Shown here one piece after another: positions 9,957-18,569 of a stretch of DNA of 64,000 bases. The notes beneath the pieces are model-generated. The model was not told the origin of the DNA. It saw nothing but the letters and a program-made list of their open reading frames with translations, and searched no databases. How positions within the stretch are numbered: the stretch's first letter is position 1; each line of letters starts with the position of its first letter. The stretch is from JAUILH01 sp965230535 (GTDB lineage: Bacteria > Bacteroidota > Bacteroidia > Flavobacteriales_D > JAUILH01), in NCBI GenBank assembly GCA_965230535.1, contig OZ246009.1:1860001-1924000 (forward strand), given 5' to 3'. The translations under genes and the position numbers were made by a program.

Positions 9957-10088
9957 TTATATATAGAATGAAGCTAAGTAAAGGATGACAAATATAAGTA
10001 AGCCAATGATAACATAAAAGGCGATTTTCTTTTCCGTTTTCGCATCAGTATTTCCGATTAACTTGAAATTAGGATTTCGAAATTTCAT
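9957..10088 (-). CDS. Small single-TM membrane protein (43 aa)
   Basis: It starts at the ATG at 10088, which overlaps the TGA stop of the thioredoxin-like gene (ATGA coupling), and encodes 43 residues. The first ~21 residues are polar and basic (MKFRNPNFK, TEKK). The rest is one hydrophobic helix (FYVIIGLLIFVILYLASFYI). The frame is open further upstream, but that part lies inside the preceding gene and has no membrane character, so the short start is preferred. It ends 5 bp before the channel gene and may be an accessory subunit of it, which is inference only. No family recognised. Confidence 0.6.
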   Translation of the reverse strand: MKFRNPNFKLIGNTDAKTEKKIAFYVIIGLLIFVILYLASFYI

Positions 10089-10723
10089 TGTTCCTTTTTG
10101 TTGTTTTCTCTTTGCTGACGCGCCAGACTCATCTGACGTAATCTGTTGTGAGGATGGTTGGGATTGAGGCACTGATAGTTTTGCCCGAATTTTTGAACTT
10201 TAGGATTAAGGTGTTCGTCGTGAGCAAACTGAGACAGCATTCTTCCTGTGATGTTTTTATTGACGTAACCGTACGTGCGTCTTAACATGGAGAGTTTTTC
10301 GTCGAAAATTACCAGAGCAGGAAACTGATACTTAAATCCCATCAGATTTGAAACTAAAGAATGATAGCCGTCGCCGGTCTTGGGGTCTATGGTGTAATAC
10401 AGCTCTCTGTTTCTGAACAGGATGGTATCTTTCATTTGAGAATTCAGTCTTACACAATAGTAATAGTCGTTGAGATACACATTGACAACGGTATCCATAA
10501 ATACAACTGAATCCATTTTGAGTGATAGTGGCTGAGAATCGTCTTCAATAAAAACGAAAATCTTCTTTTCTTTAATGGAACGTGCAGTCATCGCCTGATC
10601 CCAGGTCATCCATTGAATTGGCTTCACAGTGTACTCATAGGTAGAGTCCGTAGGCTCATTTTTATCCTGCGCAAAAGAGACCAATGCGATTAGAATGCTT
10701 GCTATGGAAATCAGATACTTCAT
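10085..10723 (-). CDS. Exported thioredoxin-fold-like protein lacking a CXXC motif
   Basis: A 212-residue protein with a signal peptide ending SFAQ (residue 19). The central part has the DUF255/thioredoxin-like layout: WDQAMTARSIKEKKIFVFIE (beta-alpha start), VNVYLNDYYYCVRLN, and YQFPALVIFDE with the family cis-Pro position. Where thioredoxins have CXXC there is DDSQPLS, so it is probably not a redox enzyme in the usual way. The C-terminal tail is basic and Asn/Gln-rich. It overlaps the DUF1648 gene by 4 bp upstream and the small TM gene by 4 bp downstream, so translation is likely coupled. The function is unknown. Confidence 0.65.
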   Translation of the reverse strand: MKYLISIASILIALVSFAQDKNEPTDSTYEYTVKPIQWMTWDQAMTARSIKEKKIFVFIEDDSQPLSLKMDSVVFMDTVVNVYLNDYYYCVRLNSQMKDTILFRNRELYYTIDPKTGDGYHSLVSNLMGFKYQFPALVIFDEKLSMLRRTYGYVNKNITGRMLSQFAHDEHLNPKVQKFGQNYQCLNPNHPHNRLRQMSLARQQRENNKKEQ

Positions 10724-11217
10724 TTGTTTTTAGTAGCCAAATAGATGTATACACCAATGCTGCCAAATATGCCAACCAAAAATAACGCCAGAAACCACAT
10801 AGAAATACTGGCTTGATTCCCGAGTGCTACTTCTATCGTTTGCCATAAGATTAAGACGAAATTAATCCCAATAATGGTGCTCATGCCTCTCATCAGGTTT
10901 TGAGAGAGTCTGTATTGCTTGAGTCTGTTTTCCGGCGTAATGTCTATCAGATAATTATGCTGGTGCGGTATTTTCGCTAAATAGTTCAATAAAAGTGCCA
11001 GCAAACCATATAGGATTGGAATCATGAATAGTCCTGCCTTACTTGTATAATTGTCAGGTTTACCACCGCTTCCAAAATGGATTGGGACTTCACCAGGAAG
11101 TTCATTAAAGTTCAAACCAATCAATACCACCATCAAACTCAATAGAAGCCAGGGGGCTCTGGTAAGCAGACGGTCTTTGCCGGACTGAGGTATTTTAATG
11201 GCCGTTTGGTGCTCCAT
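10720..11217 (-). CDS. DUF1648 domain membrane protein
   Basis: A 165-residue integral membrane protein with about four hydrophobic helices: LLLSLMVVLIGLN, LFMIPILYGLLALLLNYL, IIGINFVLILWQTI and WFLALFLVGIFGSIGVYIYL. The block LPGEVPIHFGSGGKPDNYTS is the DUF1648 signature (PxHxxxxGxPDxxxSK), also found in SdpI-type immunity proteins. There is no C-terminal SdpI domain, so an immunity role is not supported. The ATG at 11217 overlaps the last base of the upstream peptidase stop, and its own stop overlaps the next start by 4 bp. Confidence 0.75.
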   Translation of the reverse strand: MEHQTAIKIPQSGKDRLLTRAPWLLLSLMVVLIGLNFNELPGEVPIHFGSGGKPDNYTSKAGLFMIPILYGLLALLLNYLAKIPHQHNYLIDITPENRLKQYRLSQNLMRGMSTIIGINFVLILWQTIEVALGNQASISMWFLALFLVGIFGSIGVYIYLATKNK

Positions 11218-13418
11218 TACAGATTGTCTTGTACAAATTTGGTCATCTTGGTAAACAAGTGGAGACGTGTGTTGCCGCCATAAATTCCATGATTTTTGTT
11301 AGGATAGATAAACAGATCGAATTGCTTGTTTGCTGCAACCAATGCTGTAATCATTTCCATGGTATTCTGGTGGTGAACGTTGTCATCTGCCGAACCGTGT
11401 ACCAGCAAGTAAGGACCTTTGAGTTTCTCCACATGGTTGATAGGAGAGTTCTCTTCGTATCCTTTTTCGTTTTCCTGTGGCGTTCTCATGAAACGTTCCG
11501 TATAAATTGAATCGTAGAATTTCCAGTTGGTTACTGGCGCTACTGCAATTCCCATTTTGAAGTGATCTGCACCTTTAGTCATGCACAAAGACGACATATA
11601 ACCACCGTAACTCCATCCCTGAACACCAATTCTATCTCCATCTACCCAGGATTGTTTAGCCAGCCACTTGGCACTGGCAATCATGTCCTCGGTCTCCAGT
11701 TTTCCTAATTGTAAATAAGTCGATTTTTTGAAAGCTTCACCCTGATACATGGTACCTCTTGGATCAACAGATACAACGATATAGCCCATTTGAGCCAGCA
11801 TACAATGCCATAAATATGTGGCGCCTTCATATTGGTCGATTACAGTGTTGTGACCTGGTCCACCATAAATGAAAAGATAAACCGGGTATTCTTTGTTTTC
11901 ATCAAAATTGTCTGGTTTAATCATCCATGCATTCAGATCGCCTTCAGCTCCTTTGATCTTGAAAAATTCTTTCTTCTTAGCACCAAATTCTTCAAGTCCT
12001 GCCTTAAGTTCATCATTGTCTTCAAGTACTTTTAGCTCTTTACCTTTTGCATTGTGAAGAGTGATGTAAGAAGGTGTGTTAGAGTTAGAATAGAAGTTGA
12101 TGTAATACTTCATTCCCGTGCTGAAATGTGCATCATTATTCCCCTTCTTAGTAGACAATTTGGTCTTCTTGGAACCGTCTAGTTTTACAGAATACAAGCT
12201 CTGATACATAGCCCCTTCTTCCGCGGATACATAGTAGATAATCCCTTTCTTAGAATCCAGTCCTTTAAATTCAATCACATCCCATTCTCCTTTGGTAACC
12301 TGAGTAGAGGAACCATCGAATCCAATTTTGTAGATGTGGTTATAACCATTCTTTTCACTGGTTCTGATGAAGCTTTTCCCATCTTCAGTAAAGATGAGGT
12401 TGTCGTCTATTTCAATATAAGTTTTAGATTTTTCTGAGTAAACGATTTTCTTGTCGTACTGGTGAATCTTTTGTGGTGGTCCCATAGGGTCGTTTGAGTA
12501 GATCACGTAGTTCAACTCATTTTGATGTCTGTTTAGGGTCTGAACCAACAACTCGTTATTATTGCTTGTCCAGTTAATTCTTGGAACGTATAATTCCTGT
12601 CCCTCCATGGCATTGAGCGGCCTTGAAATTTTGTCGTCTAATCTGTAAATGAATACTTCAACAATCGAATTCTTCTCCCCGGCTTTAGGATACTTGAAAG
12701 TATATTGATCAGGATAAAGATTCCCATACATAGCCATCTGGAATTCCTTTACTTCAGTTTCATCATACTTGATGTAAGCGATTTTATCTCCTTTCGGACT
12801 CCACTCAAAGGCTTTGGAAATGGCAAATTCTTCTTCATAAACCCAGTCAGCCGACCCGTTGATGATTTTGTTGTATTCTCCATCAGTGGTTACCTGAACA
12901 ACTTTACCAGATTCTATCATCATGTAATAAATGTTATTGTCTTTAACATAGGCCACCTTGTTTCCATCAGGAGACAATTCAGCATGCATGATGGGATCAT
13001 CACTTACTTTGGTCAGTTTTTTTGTGAAAGTGTCAAAGATGTAATAAACCGCTGTATAAGATCTTCTGTACACTGGTCTCACTTCCGTTTCAATGAGAAG
13101 TTTGGTTTCATCATTGTTTAGTTCGTAACCTTCAGGAATGATGAACTCTCCTTCAATATCCGAAGAAGATACAATGGTACCCGCCTTTTCATAAGTTTTA
13201 AAGCTGTATTTGTCTATCGACCACGACTTATTTCCAAAATTAATGGATGTATAATGCTCTCCATCATTCATTGATCTTACCAAAGCCACTGATTTTCCTC
13301 TGAAAGGAGATTTTCTTCCCCAGATCAACTCATTGCTCAGTTTACTCTGTCCATCCGCTACAACTGTACTGAAGGTCAACAAGACCATCATAACTAAATT
13401 CAATCCAATCTTATACAT
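11217..13418 (-). CDS. S9 family dipeptidyl peptidase IV-like protease
   Basis: A 733-residue exported prolyl-type peptidase. The ATG at 13418 (MYKIGLNL) gives a clean signal peptide ending VVADGQ; an in-frame TTG lies further upstream. An N-terminal DPPIV beta-propeller (about 60-480) contains the substrate-binding WVYEEEF motif. The C-terminal alpha/beta hydrolase has Ser in GWSYGGYMS (about 603), Asp in GSADDN (about 678) and His in NKNHGIYGG (about 709). It should cleave X-Pro or X-Ala dipeptides from periplasmic peptides. It is the first gene of the seven-gene leftward unit. A TAATTTTG box at 13461-13454 would place transcription start about 30 nt upstream of the ATG. Confidence 0.93.
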   Translation of the reverse strand: MYKIGLNLVMMVLLTFSTVVADGQSKLSNELIWGRKSPFRGKSVALVRSMNDGEHYTSINFGNKSWSIDKYSFKTYEKAGTIVSSSDIEGEFIIPEGYELNNDETKLLIETEVRPVYRRSYTAVYYIFDTFTKKLTKVSDDPIMHAELSPDGNKVAYVKDNNIYYMMIESGKVVQVTTDGEYNKIINGSADWVYEEEFAISKAFEWSPKGDKIAYIKYDETEVKEFQMAMYGNLYPDQYTFKYPKAGEKNSIVEVFIYRLDDKISRPLNAMEGQELYVPRINWTSNNNELLVQTLNRHQNELNYVIYSNDPMGPPQKIHQYDKKIVYSEKSKTYIEIDDNLIFTEDGKSFIRTSEKNGYNHIYKIGFDGSSTQVTKGEWDVIEFKGLDSKKGIIYYVSAEEGAMYQSLYSVKLDGSKKTKLSTKKGNNDAHFSTGMKYYINFYSNSNTPSYITLHNAKGKELKVLEDNDELKAGLEEFGAKKKEFFKIKGAEGDLNAWMIKPDNFDENKEYPVYLFIYGGPGHNTVIDQYEGATYLWHCMLAQMGYIVVSVDPRGTMYQGEAFKKSTYLQLGKLETEDMIASAKWLAKQSWVDGDRIGVQGWSYGGYMSSLCMTKGADHFKMGIAVAPVTNWKFYDSIYTERFMRTPQENEKGYEENSPINHVEKLKGPYLLVHGSADDNVHHQNTMEMITALVAANKQFDLFIYPNKNHGIYGGNTRLHLFTKMTKFVQDNL

Positions 13419-13453
13419 ACTTGTCAAATACTTAAATTTGTTGAACAATGTAC

Positions 13454-13461
13454 CAAAATTA
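13454..13461 (-). promoter_or_regulatory. Candidate -7 box of the peptidase-channel operon
   Basis: On the minus strand the sequence reads TAATTTTG, matching the Bacteroidota TAnnTTTG element. The predicted transcription start is about 30 nt before the ATG at 13418. No convincing -33 TTTG at the usual spacing was found. Confidence 0.45.
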
Positions 13462-13509
13462 CGCCAAATTGAGCTTGGGAAATGTATTAATGGCGCATAG
13501 AATAATTGG

Positions 13510-14919
13510 ATGGAGGAGAATTACAAAAAAATAGCAGATTCGGATCTTGAATTTTTCAGGTCTGTTTTGGGAGACCGGGTGTTTGTGGATGAATTGACTT
13601 TGAATGATTATGGTCATGATGAGACAGAAGATTTGTCTTTTCCGCCGGCTGTTGTTTTGAAGCCTATCAATACGAAGGAAGTTTCGGAAATAATGCGCTA
13701 TTGCAATGAGGAAAGAATTCCTGTAACGCCTATTGGCGCAAGAACGGGCTTGTCCGGAGGTGCATTGAGTATTTATGGTGGCGTTGGACTTGCTCTTGAC
13801 AAGATGAATCAGATTATCAGGATTGATGAAGATAACCATCAGGTTTGGGTTGAGCCGGGCGTGATCACGCAGGTTCTTCAGGAAGAAGTTGCCAAGAAGT
13901 CTTTGTACTACGCACCTGACCCTGCCAGTAGAGGATCTTGTTTTATAGGAGGGAATCTGGCTGAAAATTCTGGAGGACCGCATGCCGTTAAGTATGGTGT
14001 CACAAAAGATTTTGTATTGAATTTGGAAGTTGTGTTGCCTAATGGAGACGTGATTTGGACAGGTGCAAATACGCTTAAAAATGCCACGGCTTATAACCTT
14101 ACTCAGCTGATGGTGGGGAGTGAAGGAACTTTGGGAGTAATCACCAAAGCTGTGCTTAAACTCATCCCGCTTCCGCAAAGATCCGTGTTGATGTTGGTGC
14201 CTTTTTTAAGCTCTTCTGAGGCGTGTAAGGCTGTAGCAGAAATTTTCAAATTGGGAATTACCCCAAGTGCTCTGGAGTTTATGGAGCGTGATGCCATTCA
14301 GTGGACCCTGGATTTTATGGGAGAATCAAGCATTCAACTCGGAGATAATGTAGAAGCCCATTTATTGATAGAGCTGGACGGCAATGATGAAGACAGCTTG
14401 ATGAAGGACTGCGAACAAATTGTGACTTTATTGGAACGTTTTAAAACAGATGAGATTTTGTTTGCTGATTCAGAAGCACAAAAGGATCAGCTATGGCAGA
14501 TTAGAAGAAAGGTTGGTGAAGCTGTAAAATCTAACTCTATTTATAAGGAGGAGGATACAGTGGTTCCAAGATTTCATTTACCAGAATTATTGGATGGGGT
14601 TAAAGAAATTGGTTCCCGATATGGATTTAAGTCGGTGTGCTACGGTCATGCCGGAGATGGAAACCTGCACATTAATATCATTAAAGGAGATTTAGACGAT
14701 AGAGCCTGGAACGACGAACTGCCAAAAGCCATTCGGGAGATTTTTGAACTCACTGTGGATTTGGGCGGAACCATTAGTGGCGAGCACGGCATTGGTTGGG
14801 TACAAAAGAACTATATGGATATTCCGTTTGATGAGGTGAGCCTGAATTTAATGAAAGGCATCAAATCCTTATTCGATCCAAAAAACATCATGAATCCCGG
14901 TAAAATATTCCCGGATTAA
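13510..14919 (+). CDS. FAD-linked oxidase, GlcD / D-2-hydroxyacid dehydrogenase family
   Basis: A 469-residue cytoplasmic flavoenzyme. The N-terminal FAD_binding_4 (PCMH) domain has PIGARTGLSGGAL (about 77-90) and the FAD-contact block AENSGGPHAVKYGVT (about 151-166). The C-terminal FAD-oxidase domain has YGHAGDGNLHINI (about 378) and SGEHGIGWVQ (about 421), the metal and substrate-site histidines of the glycolate/D-lactate dehydrogenase family. Length fits the single-subunit GlcD-like enzymes. The substrate (glycolate, D-lactate or 2-hydroxyglutarate) cannot be decided, and glcE/glcF partners are not adjacent. The ATG at 13510 begins MEENYKKI; a MORN lipoprotein gene follows after 10 bp. Confidence 0.9.
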   Translation: MEENYKKIADSDLEFFRSVLGDRVFVDELTLNDYGHDETEDLSFPPAVVLKPINTKEVSEIMRYCNEERIPVTPIGARTGLSGGALSIYGGVGLALDKMNQIIRIDEDNHQVWVEPGVITQVLQEEVAKKSLYYAPDPASRGSCFIGGNLAENSGGPHAVKYGVTKDFVLNLEVVLPNGDVIWTGANTLKNATAYNLTQLMVGSEGTLGVITKAVLKLIPLPQRSVLMLVPFLSSSEACKAVAEIFKLGITPSALEFMERDAIQWTLDFMGESSIQLGDNVEAHLLIELDGNDEDSLMKDCEQIVTLLERFKTDEILFADSEAQKDQLWQIRRKVGEAVKSNSIYKEEDTVVPRFHLPELLDGVKEIGSRYGFKSVCYGHAGDGNLHINIIKGDLDDRAWNDELPKAIREIFELTVDLGGTISGEHGIGWVQKNYMDIPFDEVSLNLMKGIKSLFDPKNIMNPGKIFPD

Positions 14920-14929
14920 AACATTTTCA

Positions 14930-15673
14930 ATGACAAAGTATACTGTATCACTTCTTGTTTTGTTTGGAAGCTTATTGGCGTCCTGTAGCTCTGATGATTC
15001 AAAGAAAGAAGCTTCTAACGAACCCAAAGGAGAGTTGATTGAACGTCACAATATTTCTGGTGCGTTTGATTCGACCGGAAGGATGGTTCACGGCCAAAAG
15101 GAAGGGGAGTGGACCTATTGGGATCAGGAAGGCAGATTGTTCGCCAAAGGTTCATACAAAGAGGGCTTGGAAAGCGGTGAGTGGATCTGGTATCATCCAA
15201 ACGGAGAAATCTCCCAGGTTTCTAATTATATGGGAGGAGCGGCAAACGGATCTTTTAAGCATTACTTTAAGGATGGAACTTTGGAAGCAGAAGGAGAAAT
15301 GGAAGACAACAAAATGGTTGGAAATTTCAAATCTTACTATCCAAACGGGAACATAAAAAAGGAAGAGGTCTATGTGGGAGATATCAAGCATGGACTGTCC
15401 AATATCTACCTTGAAACAGGTGAATTATCTGCCACAGGAGAGTATTATTACGGTGTTCCCAATGGAGAGGTGAAAGTATTTTATCCAAATGGAAATCTGC
15501 GACACATTGAAACCTGGGCTGATGAGAAATACAACGGTCCGGTAGTTGAGTTTTTTGAGAATGGAGATACTGCAGAAACCGGTCAGTATAAAGACAATGA
15601 AAAAGTGGGAGAGTGGATTAAGTACGGAGAAGAAGGGGAGGTGATAGAGCGTTTAAATTACGACGAAAAGTAA
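14930..15673 (+). CDS. MORN-repeat (YwqK-type) lipoprotein
   Basis: A 247-residue lipoprotein with lipobox LLASC (Cys about 19). From residue about 45 it carries repeating ~23-residue MORN_2 units of form xxxxGxxxGxWxYxxxxGxL (GQKEGEWTYWDQEGRLFAKG, SGEWIWYHPNGEIS, NGSFKHYFKDGTLEAEG, VGNFKSYYPNGNIKKE, NGEVKVFYPNGNLRHIE, VGEWIKYGEEGEVIE). YwqK-type proteins of this kind are often labelled antitoxin without evidence of such a role; nothing here suggests a toxin partner. It is probably periplasmic or outer-membrane facing. Its stop abuts the convergent MCE gene with no gap. Confidence 0.85.
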   Translation: MTKYTVSLLVLFGSLLASCSSDDSKKEASNEPKGELIERHNISGAFDSTGRMVHGQKEGEWTYWDQEGRLFAKGSYKEGLESGEWIWYHPNGEISQVSNYMGGAANGSFKHYFKDGTLEAEGEMEDNKMVGNFKSYYPNGNIKKEEVYVGDIKHGLSNIYLETGELSATGEYYYGVPNGEVKVFYPNGNLRHIETWADEKYNGPVVEFFENGDTAETGQYKDNEKVGEWIKYGEEGEVIERLNYDEK

Positions 15674-16522
15674 CTACTTGTCGAGAGAGTCTTTGTTGAA
15701 AATGTTCTTAGTATCATTGATCAACTCTTTGAGTTCTGCTTTGGATTGGTCAAAGTCGGTTTTTAGTTTTTTGTACATCAGCTTCAATTCTTTCGATTGA
15801 CTTCCCAGACCTGATAATTTAGCTTTAAGGCTATCGAGTTGATCTGATTTTCCTTTGTACTGTTTTTTGAGTTCTTTAATGATGGGAGAAAGTTCCGACT
15901 TTTCGAAATAGGCATCCAAACTGTCTATTTCCTGCCTGAGATTTGCAATTTGTGTTTTAATGGCTCCTGCGTTCTGCTCAACCGGAAAAGAGAGAGAATC
16001 GAGATTCTTCAGAAATCTTTTGAAATAACTGGCCTTAGTGCTGTCGCTGAATAAGTTCTTGAGCTTTTCGTTTAATTCACCTGTGTTACTCATTTTAAGA
16101 TCAGCTATGATTTGTTCAGATAAATCTGGTTTCATCATACCGCTCACCCTGGAACCTTTTTTTAAGTGGCAGACACTCGAATCCTTGGCAGGCGTGATCT
16201 CTATTCTCATTCCTCCCATTAATCCGTCACTTCCCAATAGAAATGAAGAAGTACAATGTACTCTGAAATCCGGTTCATTCATATGAATGCCAACTGCCAC
16301 TGAATCCGCGTTTTTGCCAACAAACTCGATCGACTCTACTTTACCTACTATTTTACCACGAAAGACCACAGGAGCATCCTCAGTTAAACCATTTACAAAC
16401 TGAAAATAAATGGTCATTCGATTCTCGACTATTTCAGAATCCTCAGTCCGGTCTTCTCCACAAGAAGACAACAAAACGGCCAGAATCAATATGGGAAGCA
16501 GTTTATTCAACAAGTGAGACAT
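15674..16522 (-). CDS. MCE/MlaD-domain lipoprotein
   Basis: A 282-residue protein. The ATG at 16522 (MSHLLNKLL) was chosen because it directly precedes the lipoprotein signal with lipobox LLSSC (Cys about 21); the frame is open 12 codons further into the upstream gene. An MCE domain spans about 35-130 (TIYFQFVNGL, APVVFRGKIVGKVESI, GSDGLMGGMRIEI). MCE proteins carry lipids between membranes. The rest is helical and predicted coiled coil (about 150-280, LSGLGSQSKELKLMYKKL). A lipid anchor replaces the usual N-terminal TM helix, and no MlaE permease or MlaF ATPase is adjacent. It overlaps the upstream gene by 20 bp. Confidence 0.8.
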   Translation of the reverse strand: MSHLLNKLLPILILAVLLSSCGEDRTEDSEIVENRMTIYFQFVNGLTEDAPVVFRGKIVGKVESIEFVGKNADSVAVGIHMNEPDFRVHCTSSFLLGSDGLMGGMRIEITPAKDSSVCHLKKGSRVSGMMKPDLSEQIIADLKMSNTGELNEKLKNLFSDSTKASYFKRFLKNLDSLSFPVEQNAGAIKTQIANLRQEIDSLDAYFEKSELSPIIKELKKQYKGKSDQLDSLKAKLSGLGSQSKELKLMYKKLKTDFDQSKAELKELINDTKNIFNKDSLDK

Positions 16523-16952
16523 CTTCGAGAACATAACAGAATGGCCAGTCTCCAACACTGAGCTTTCCCTTTATTTTGTACGTAACAGATTCATTGTGTT
16601 TAAAGGCGTCATACAAATTCTCATTCTTAAAGAGAATAATCTGATCCCACCTGCCTCCATATGCACTCAGAAAATCACCAACATAAGCTATGCCGTTGCC
16701 GTCTTCTCCGGAAGAAATCGCAAACGATTCCGTATCCCACAAATCAAGGTGAATGTGGCCTTCAATGGCAATGTACTGACCGTCCAAATCCTTTTGAGAG
16801 GAGTTAAAAAAAGCTTTGCGAACGTGGACTTTTTTCGTAGAGTCAAATCGGCCGATTAAAGAGTCGCACTTCAGGTTCGCCCAGGTAATCTCTGTCTGAG
16901 AAAAAACAGAGTTACCCAAAAACAAAAAGACCAATAAAGTCAGTTGACGCAT
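16503..16952 (-). CDS. Secreted protein of unknown function
   Basis: A 149-residue protein with a signal peptide ending SVFSQ (residue 19). The mature part is beta-rich (GQYIAIEGHIHLDL, VTYKIKGKLSVGDWPFCYVL). A pattern of strands ending in a compact xCYVLEDVSL block could be a small OB-like or DUF4920-like barrel, but I do not recognise the family. It overlaps the following MCE lipoprotein gene by 20 bp on the same strand, so the two are likely translated from one message and may act together at the envelope. Confidence 0.6.
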   Translation of the reverse strand: MRQLTLLVFLFLGNSVFSQTEITWANLKCDSLIGRFDSTKKVHVRKAFFNSSQKDLDGQYIAIEGHIHLDLWDTESFAISSGEDGNGIAYVGDFLSAYGGRWDQIILFKNENLYDAFKHNESVTYKIKGKLSVGDWPFCYVLEDVSLVE

Positions 16953-17099
16953 TCAATAAATTTAGCTCATTACACCAGTAAATCAAAATATGTGTGCTGA
17001 TTTGCATATGAATGTCAGCATAAAATCAAGCCAAATTTACCTCAGTATTAAGTTAAAAAGAAGCTTTGAAATCGGAAGAAATTCGGTTGGCAGAGGGAC

Positions 17100-17107
17100 T
17101 ACTTTTG
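17100..17107 (+). promoter_or_regulatory. Candidate -7 box of the lamin-tail gene
   Basis: TACTTTTG matches TAnnTTTG and lies 34 bp upstream of the ATG at 17142, in the 189-bp divergent gap. A TTGG upstream is closer than the ideal -33 spacing. Confidence 0.4.
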
Positions 17108-17141
17108 CTCCGAAATAATAAACAATAAATACACTTTCCTT

Positions 17142-18503
17142 ATGAAACAAACTTACTTTTTAGTACTACTAACTGCTCTTCTTTTTGGCGGCTCAACTCA
17201 GGCGCAAAACATTGTAATTACCGAGATCAGTTACAACCCACCTGAATCAGGTGCTGATAGCACAGAATTTATTGAATTCTACAACAACGGAACAACCACA
17301 GCCGACTTGTCCGGATACGAAATTACCAGTGGGGTGATTTATACTTTCCCTTCCGGTATTATGCTTGCTCCCGGAGATTATATTGTTGTGGGAGTCGATT
17401 CCCTGGCCATGGTCAATACCTATGGATATGTGGGAGCTTATGAATGGACTTCAGGAGGTCTTAGCAATGGAGGAGAATCTATTGCTTTAAAAGATGCAAG
17501 TGGTAATTTAATGGATACCCTGCGATATGATGACAATGCGCCATGGCCTGATGGAACGTCTGGTGCACCTGACCCTGACGGAAGTGGACCTACCATCGTA
17601 TTGTGTGATCCAAACTCGGATAATATAGATGGAGCAAACTGGACTGAATCTACTAGCAATGCAGGAATTACTGTAAATGGTAATGTGGTTTACGGAAGTC
17701 CCGGAGCGGCAGATGCTGCCTGCATGACAACTCCAACGTGTCCGTCATCATTTTCTGACAGTGGCTGTGGAAGCTATACAGTTCCAAGTGGAGACGAGAC
17801 TTATACTGTGAGTGGTGTATATAATGATACCATTCCCGGGACTAACGGATGTGATAGCGTTATGACGATTACGGTAACCATTAATATGCCTAGTACCGGA
17901 ACAGACGTACAAACTGCCTGCGGTTCTTATACCTGGATAGACGGGATGACTTATACAGCCAGCAACAATACGGCTACGAGTACTTTGATGAATTCGGTCG
18001 GTTGTGATTCTGTGGTGACACTGGACCTTACAATTGTTACAGTTGATAACTCTACATCAACGTCAGCTTTTACAATTACAGCAAACAATACCAATGCTAC
18101 TTATCAATGGATTGATTGTGACAATAACAATTCTGTAATAGCGGGAGAAACCAGTCAAAGCTACACAGCTTCTTCAAACGGGAATTATGCGGTTGTAGTA
18201 ACAGAAAACAGTTGCACCGATACTTCAAGCTGTGTGAGTATCACCGGAATTGGGATCTCAGAAAACAACTTGTTGAGTCCTGTGAATATGTATCCGAATC
18301 CTACATCCGGACGAGTATTTATCAACTTTAGCGATAATGAAAATGTATCGTTTCAATTATTCGATTCTGTTGGAAAGTTGATTTTAGAGGAGAACCAAAT
18401 TAGCGAGACTACCTATACCTTGGAGTTAAACCAAACCGGTATTTACTTTATCAAAGTTAGTTCAATGGGACGACAAGCTCATTACAAACTGATTAAACAA
18501 TAA
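17142..18503 (+). CDS. Lamin-tail domain secreted protein with T9SS type A sorting domain
   Basis: A 453-residue protein with a signal peptide ending STQAQ (residue 22). A lamin-tail (LTD) beta-sandwich occupies about 23-150 (VITEISYNP, FIEFYNNGT, LSGYEI, LAPGDYIVV). After a linker come two degenerate Cys-containing repeats (about 205-300) of the Bacteroidota CGSYTxxxG ... GCDSVxTxxxTI type. These are followed by a short Ig-like segment and the sorting domain (about 380-453, NMYPNPTSG start, YKLIKQ end). It is probably surface attached or released; bacterial LTDs are linked to DNA or carbohydrate binding only by analogy. A perfect terminator follows. Confidence 0.85.
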   Translation: MKQTYFLVLLTALLFGGSTQAQNIVITEISYNPPESGADSTEFIEFYNNGTTTADLSGYEITSGVIYTFPSGIMLAPGDYIVVGVDSLAMVNTYGYVGAYEWTSGGLSNGGESIALKDASGNLMDTLRYDDNAPWPDGTSGAPDPDGSGPTIVLCDPNSDNIDGANWTESTSNAGITVNGNVVYGSPGAADAACMTTPTCPSSFSDSGCGSYTVPSGDETYTVSGVYNDTIPGTNGCDSVMTITVTINMPSTGTDVQTACGSYTWIDGMTYTASNNTATSTLMNSVGCDSVVTLDLTIVTVDNSTSTSAFTITANNTNATYQWIDCDNNNSVIAGETSQSYTASSNGNYAVVVTENSCTDTSSCVSITGIGISENNLLSPVNMYPNPTSGRVFINFSDNENVSFQLFDSVGKLILEENQISETTYTLELNQTGIYFIKVSSMGRQAHYKLIKQ

Positions 18504-18518
18504 AGCCACTTACTAACT

Positions 18519-18549
18519 AAAAAAGGGGACACAATTGTGTCCCCTTTTT
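18519..18549. terminator. Rho-independent terminator (perfect palindrome)
   Basis: Inverted repeat aaaaggggacaca / gtgtcccctttt with an att centre, flanked by A and T runs, between the convergent lamin-tail gene and the ACMSD gene. It can terminate both strands. Confidence 0.9.
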
Positions 18550-18569
18550 GTTTGATATATAAATTAAGA

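Noticed and set aside
13459..14178. 239-codon minus-strand frame opposite the GlcD-type gene
   Set aside because: It is antisense to well-conserved FAD-binding motifs and its translation has no domain or signal; it is a shadow of the plus-strand gene.
14930..15673. Antitoxin role for the MORN-repeat protein
   Set aside because: The YwqK label is often applied automatically; this is a lipoprotein with no toxin gene beside it.
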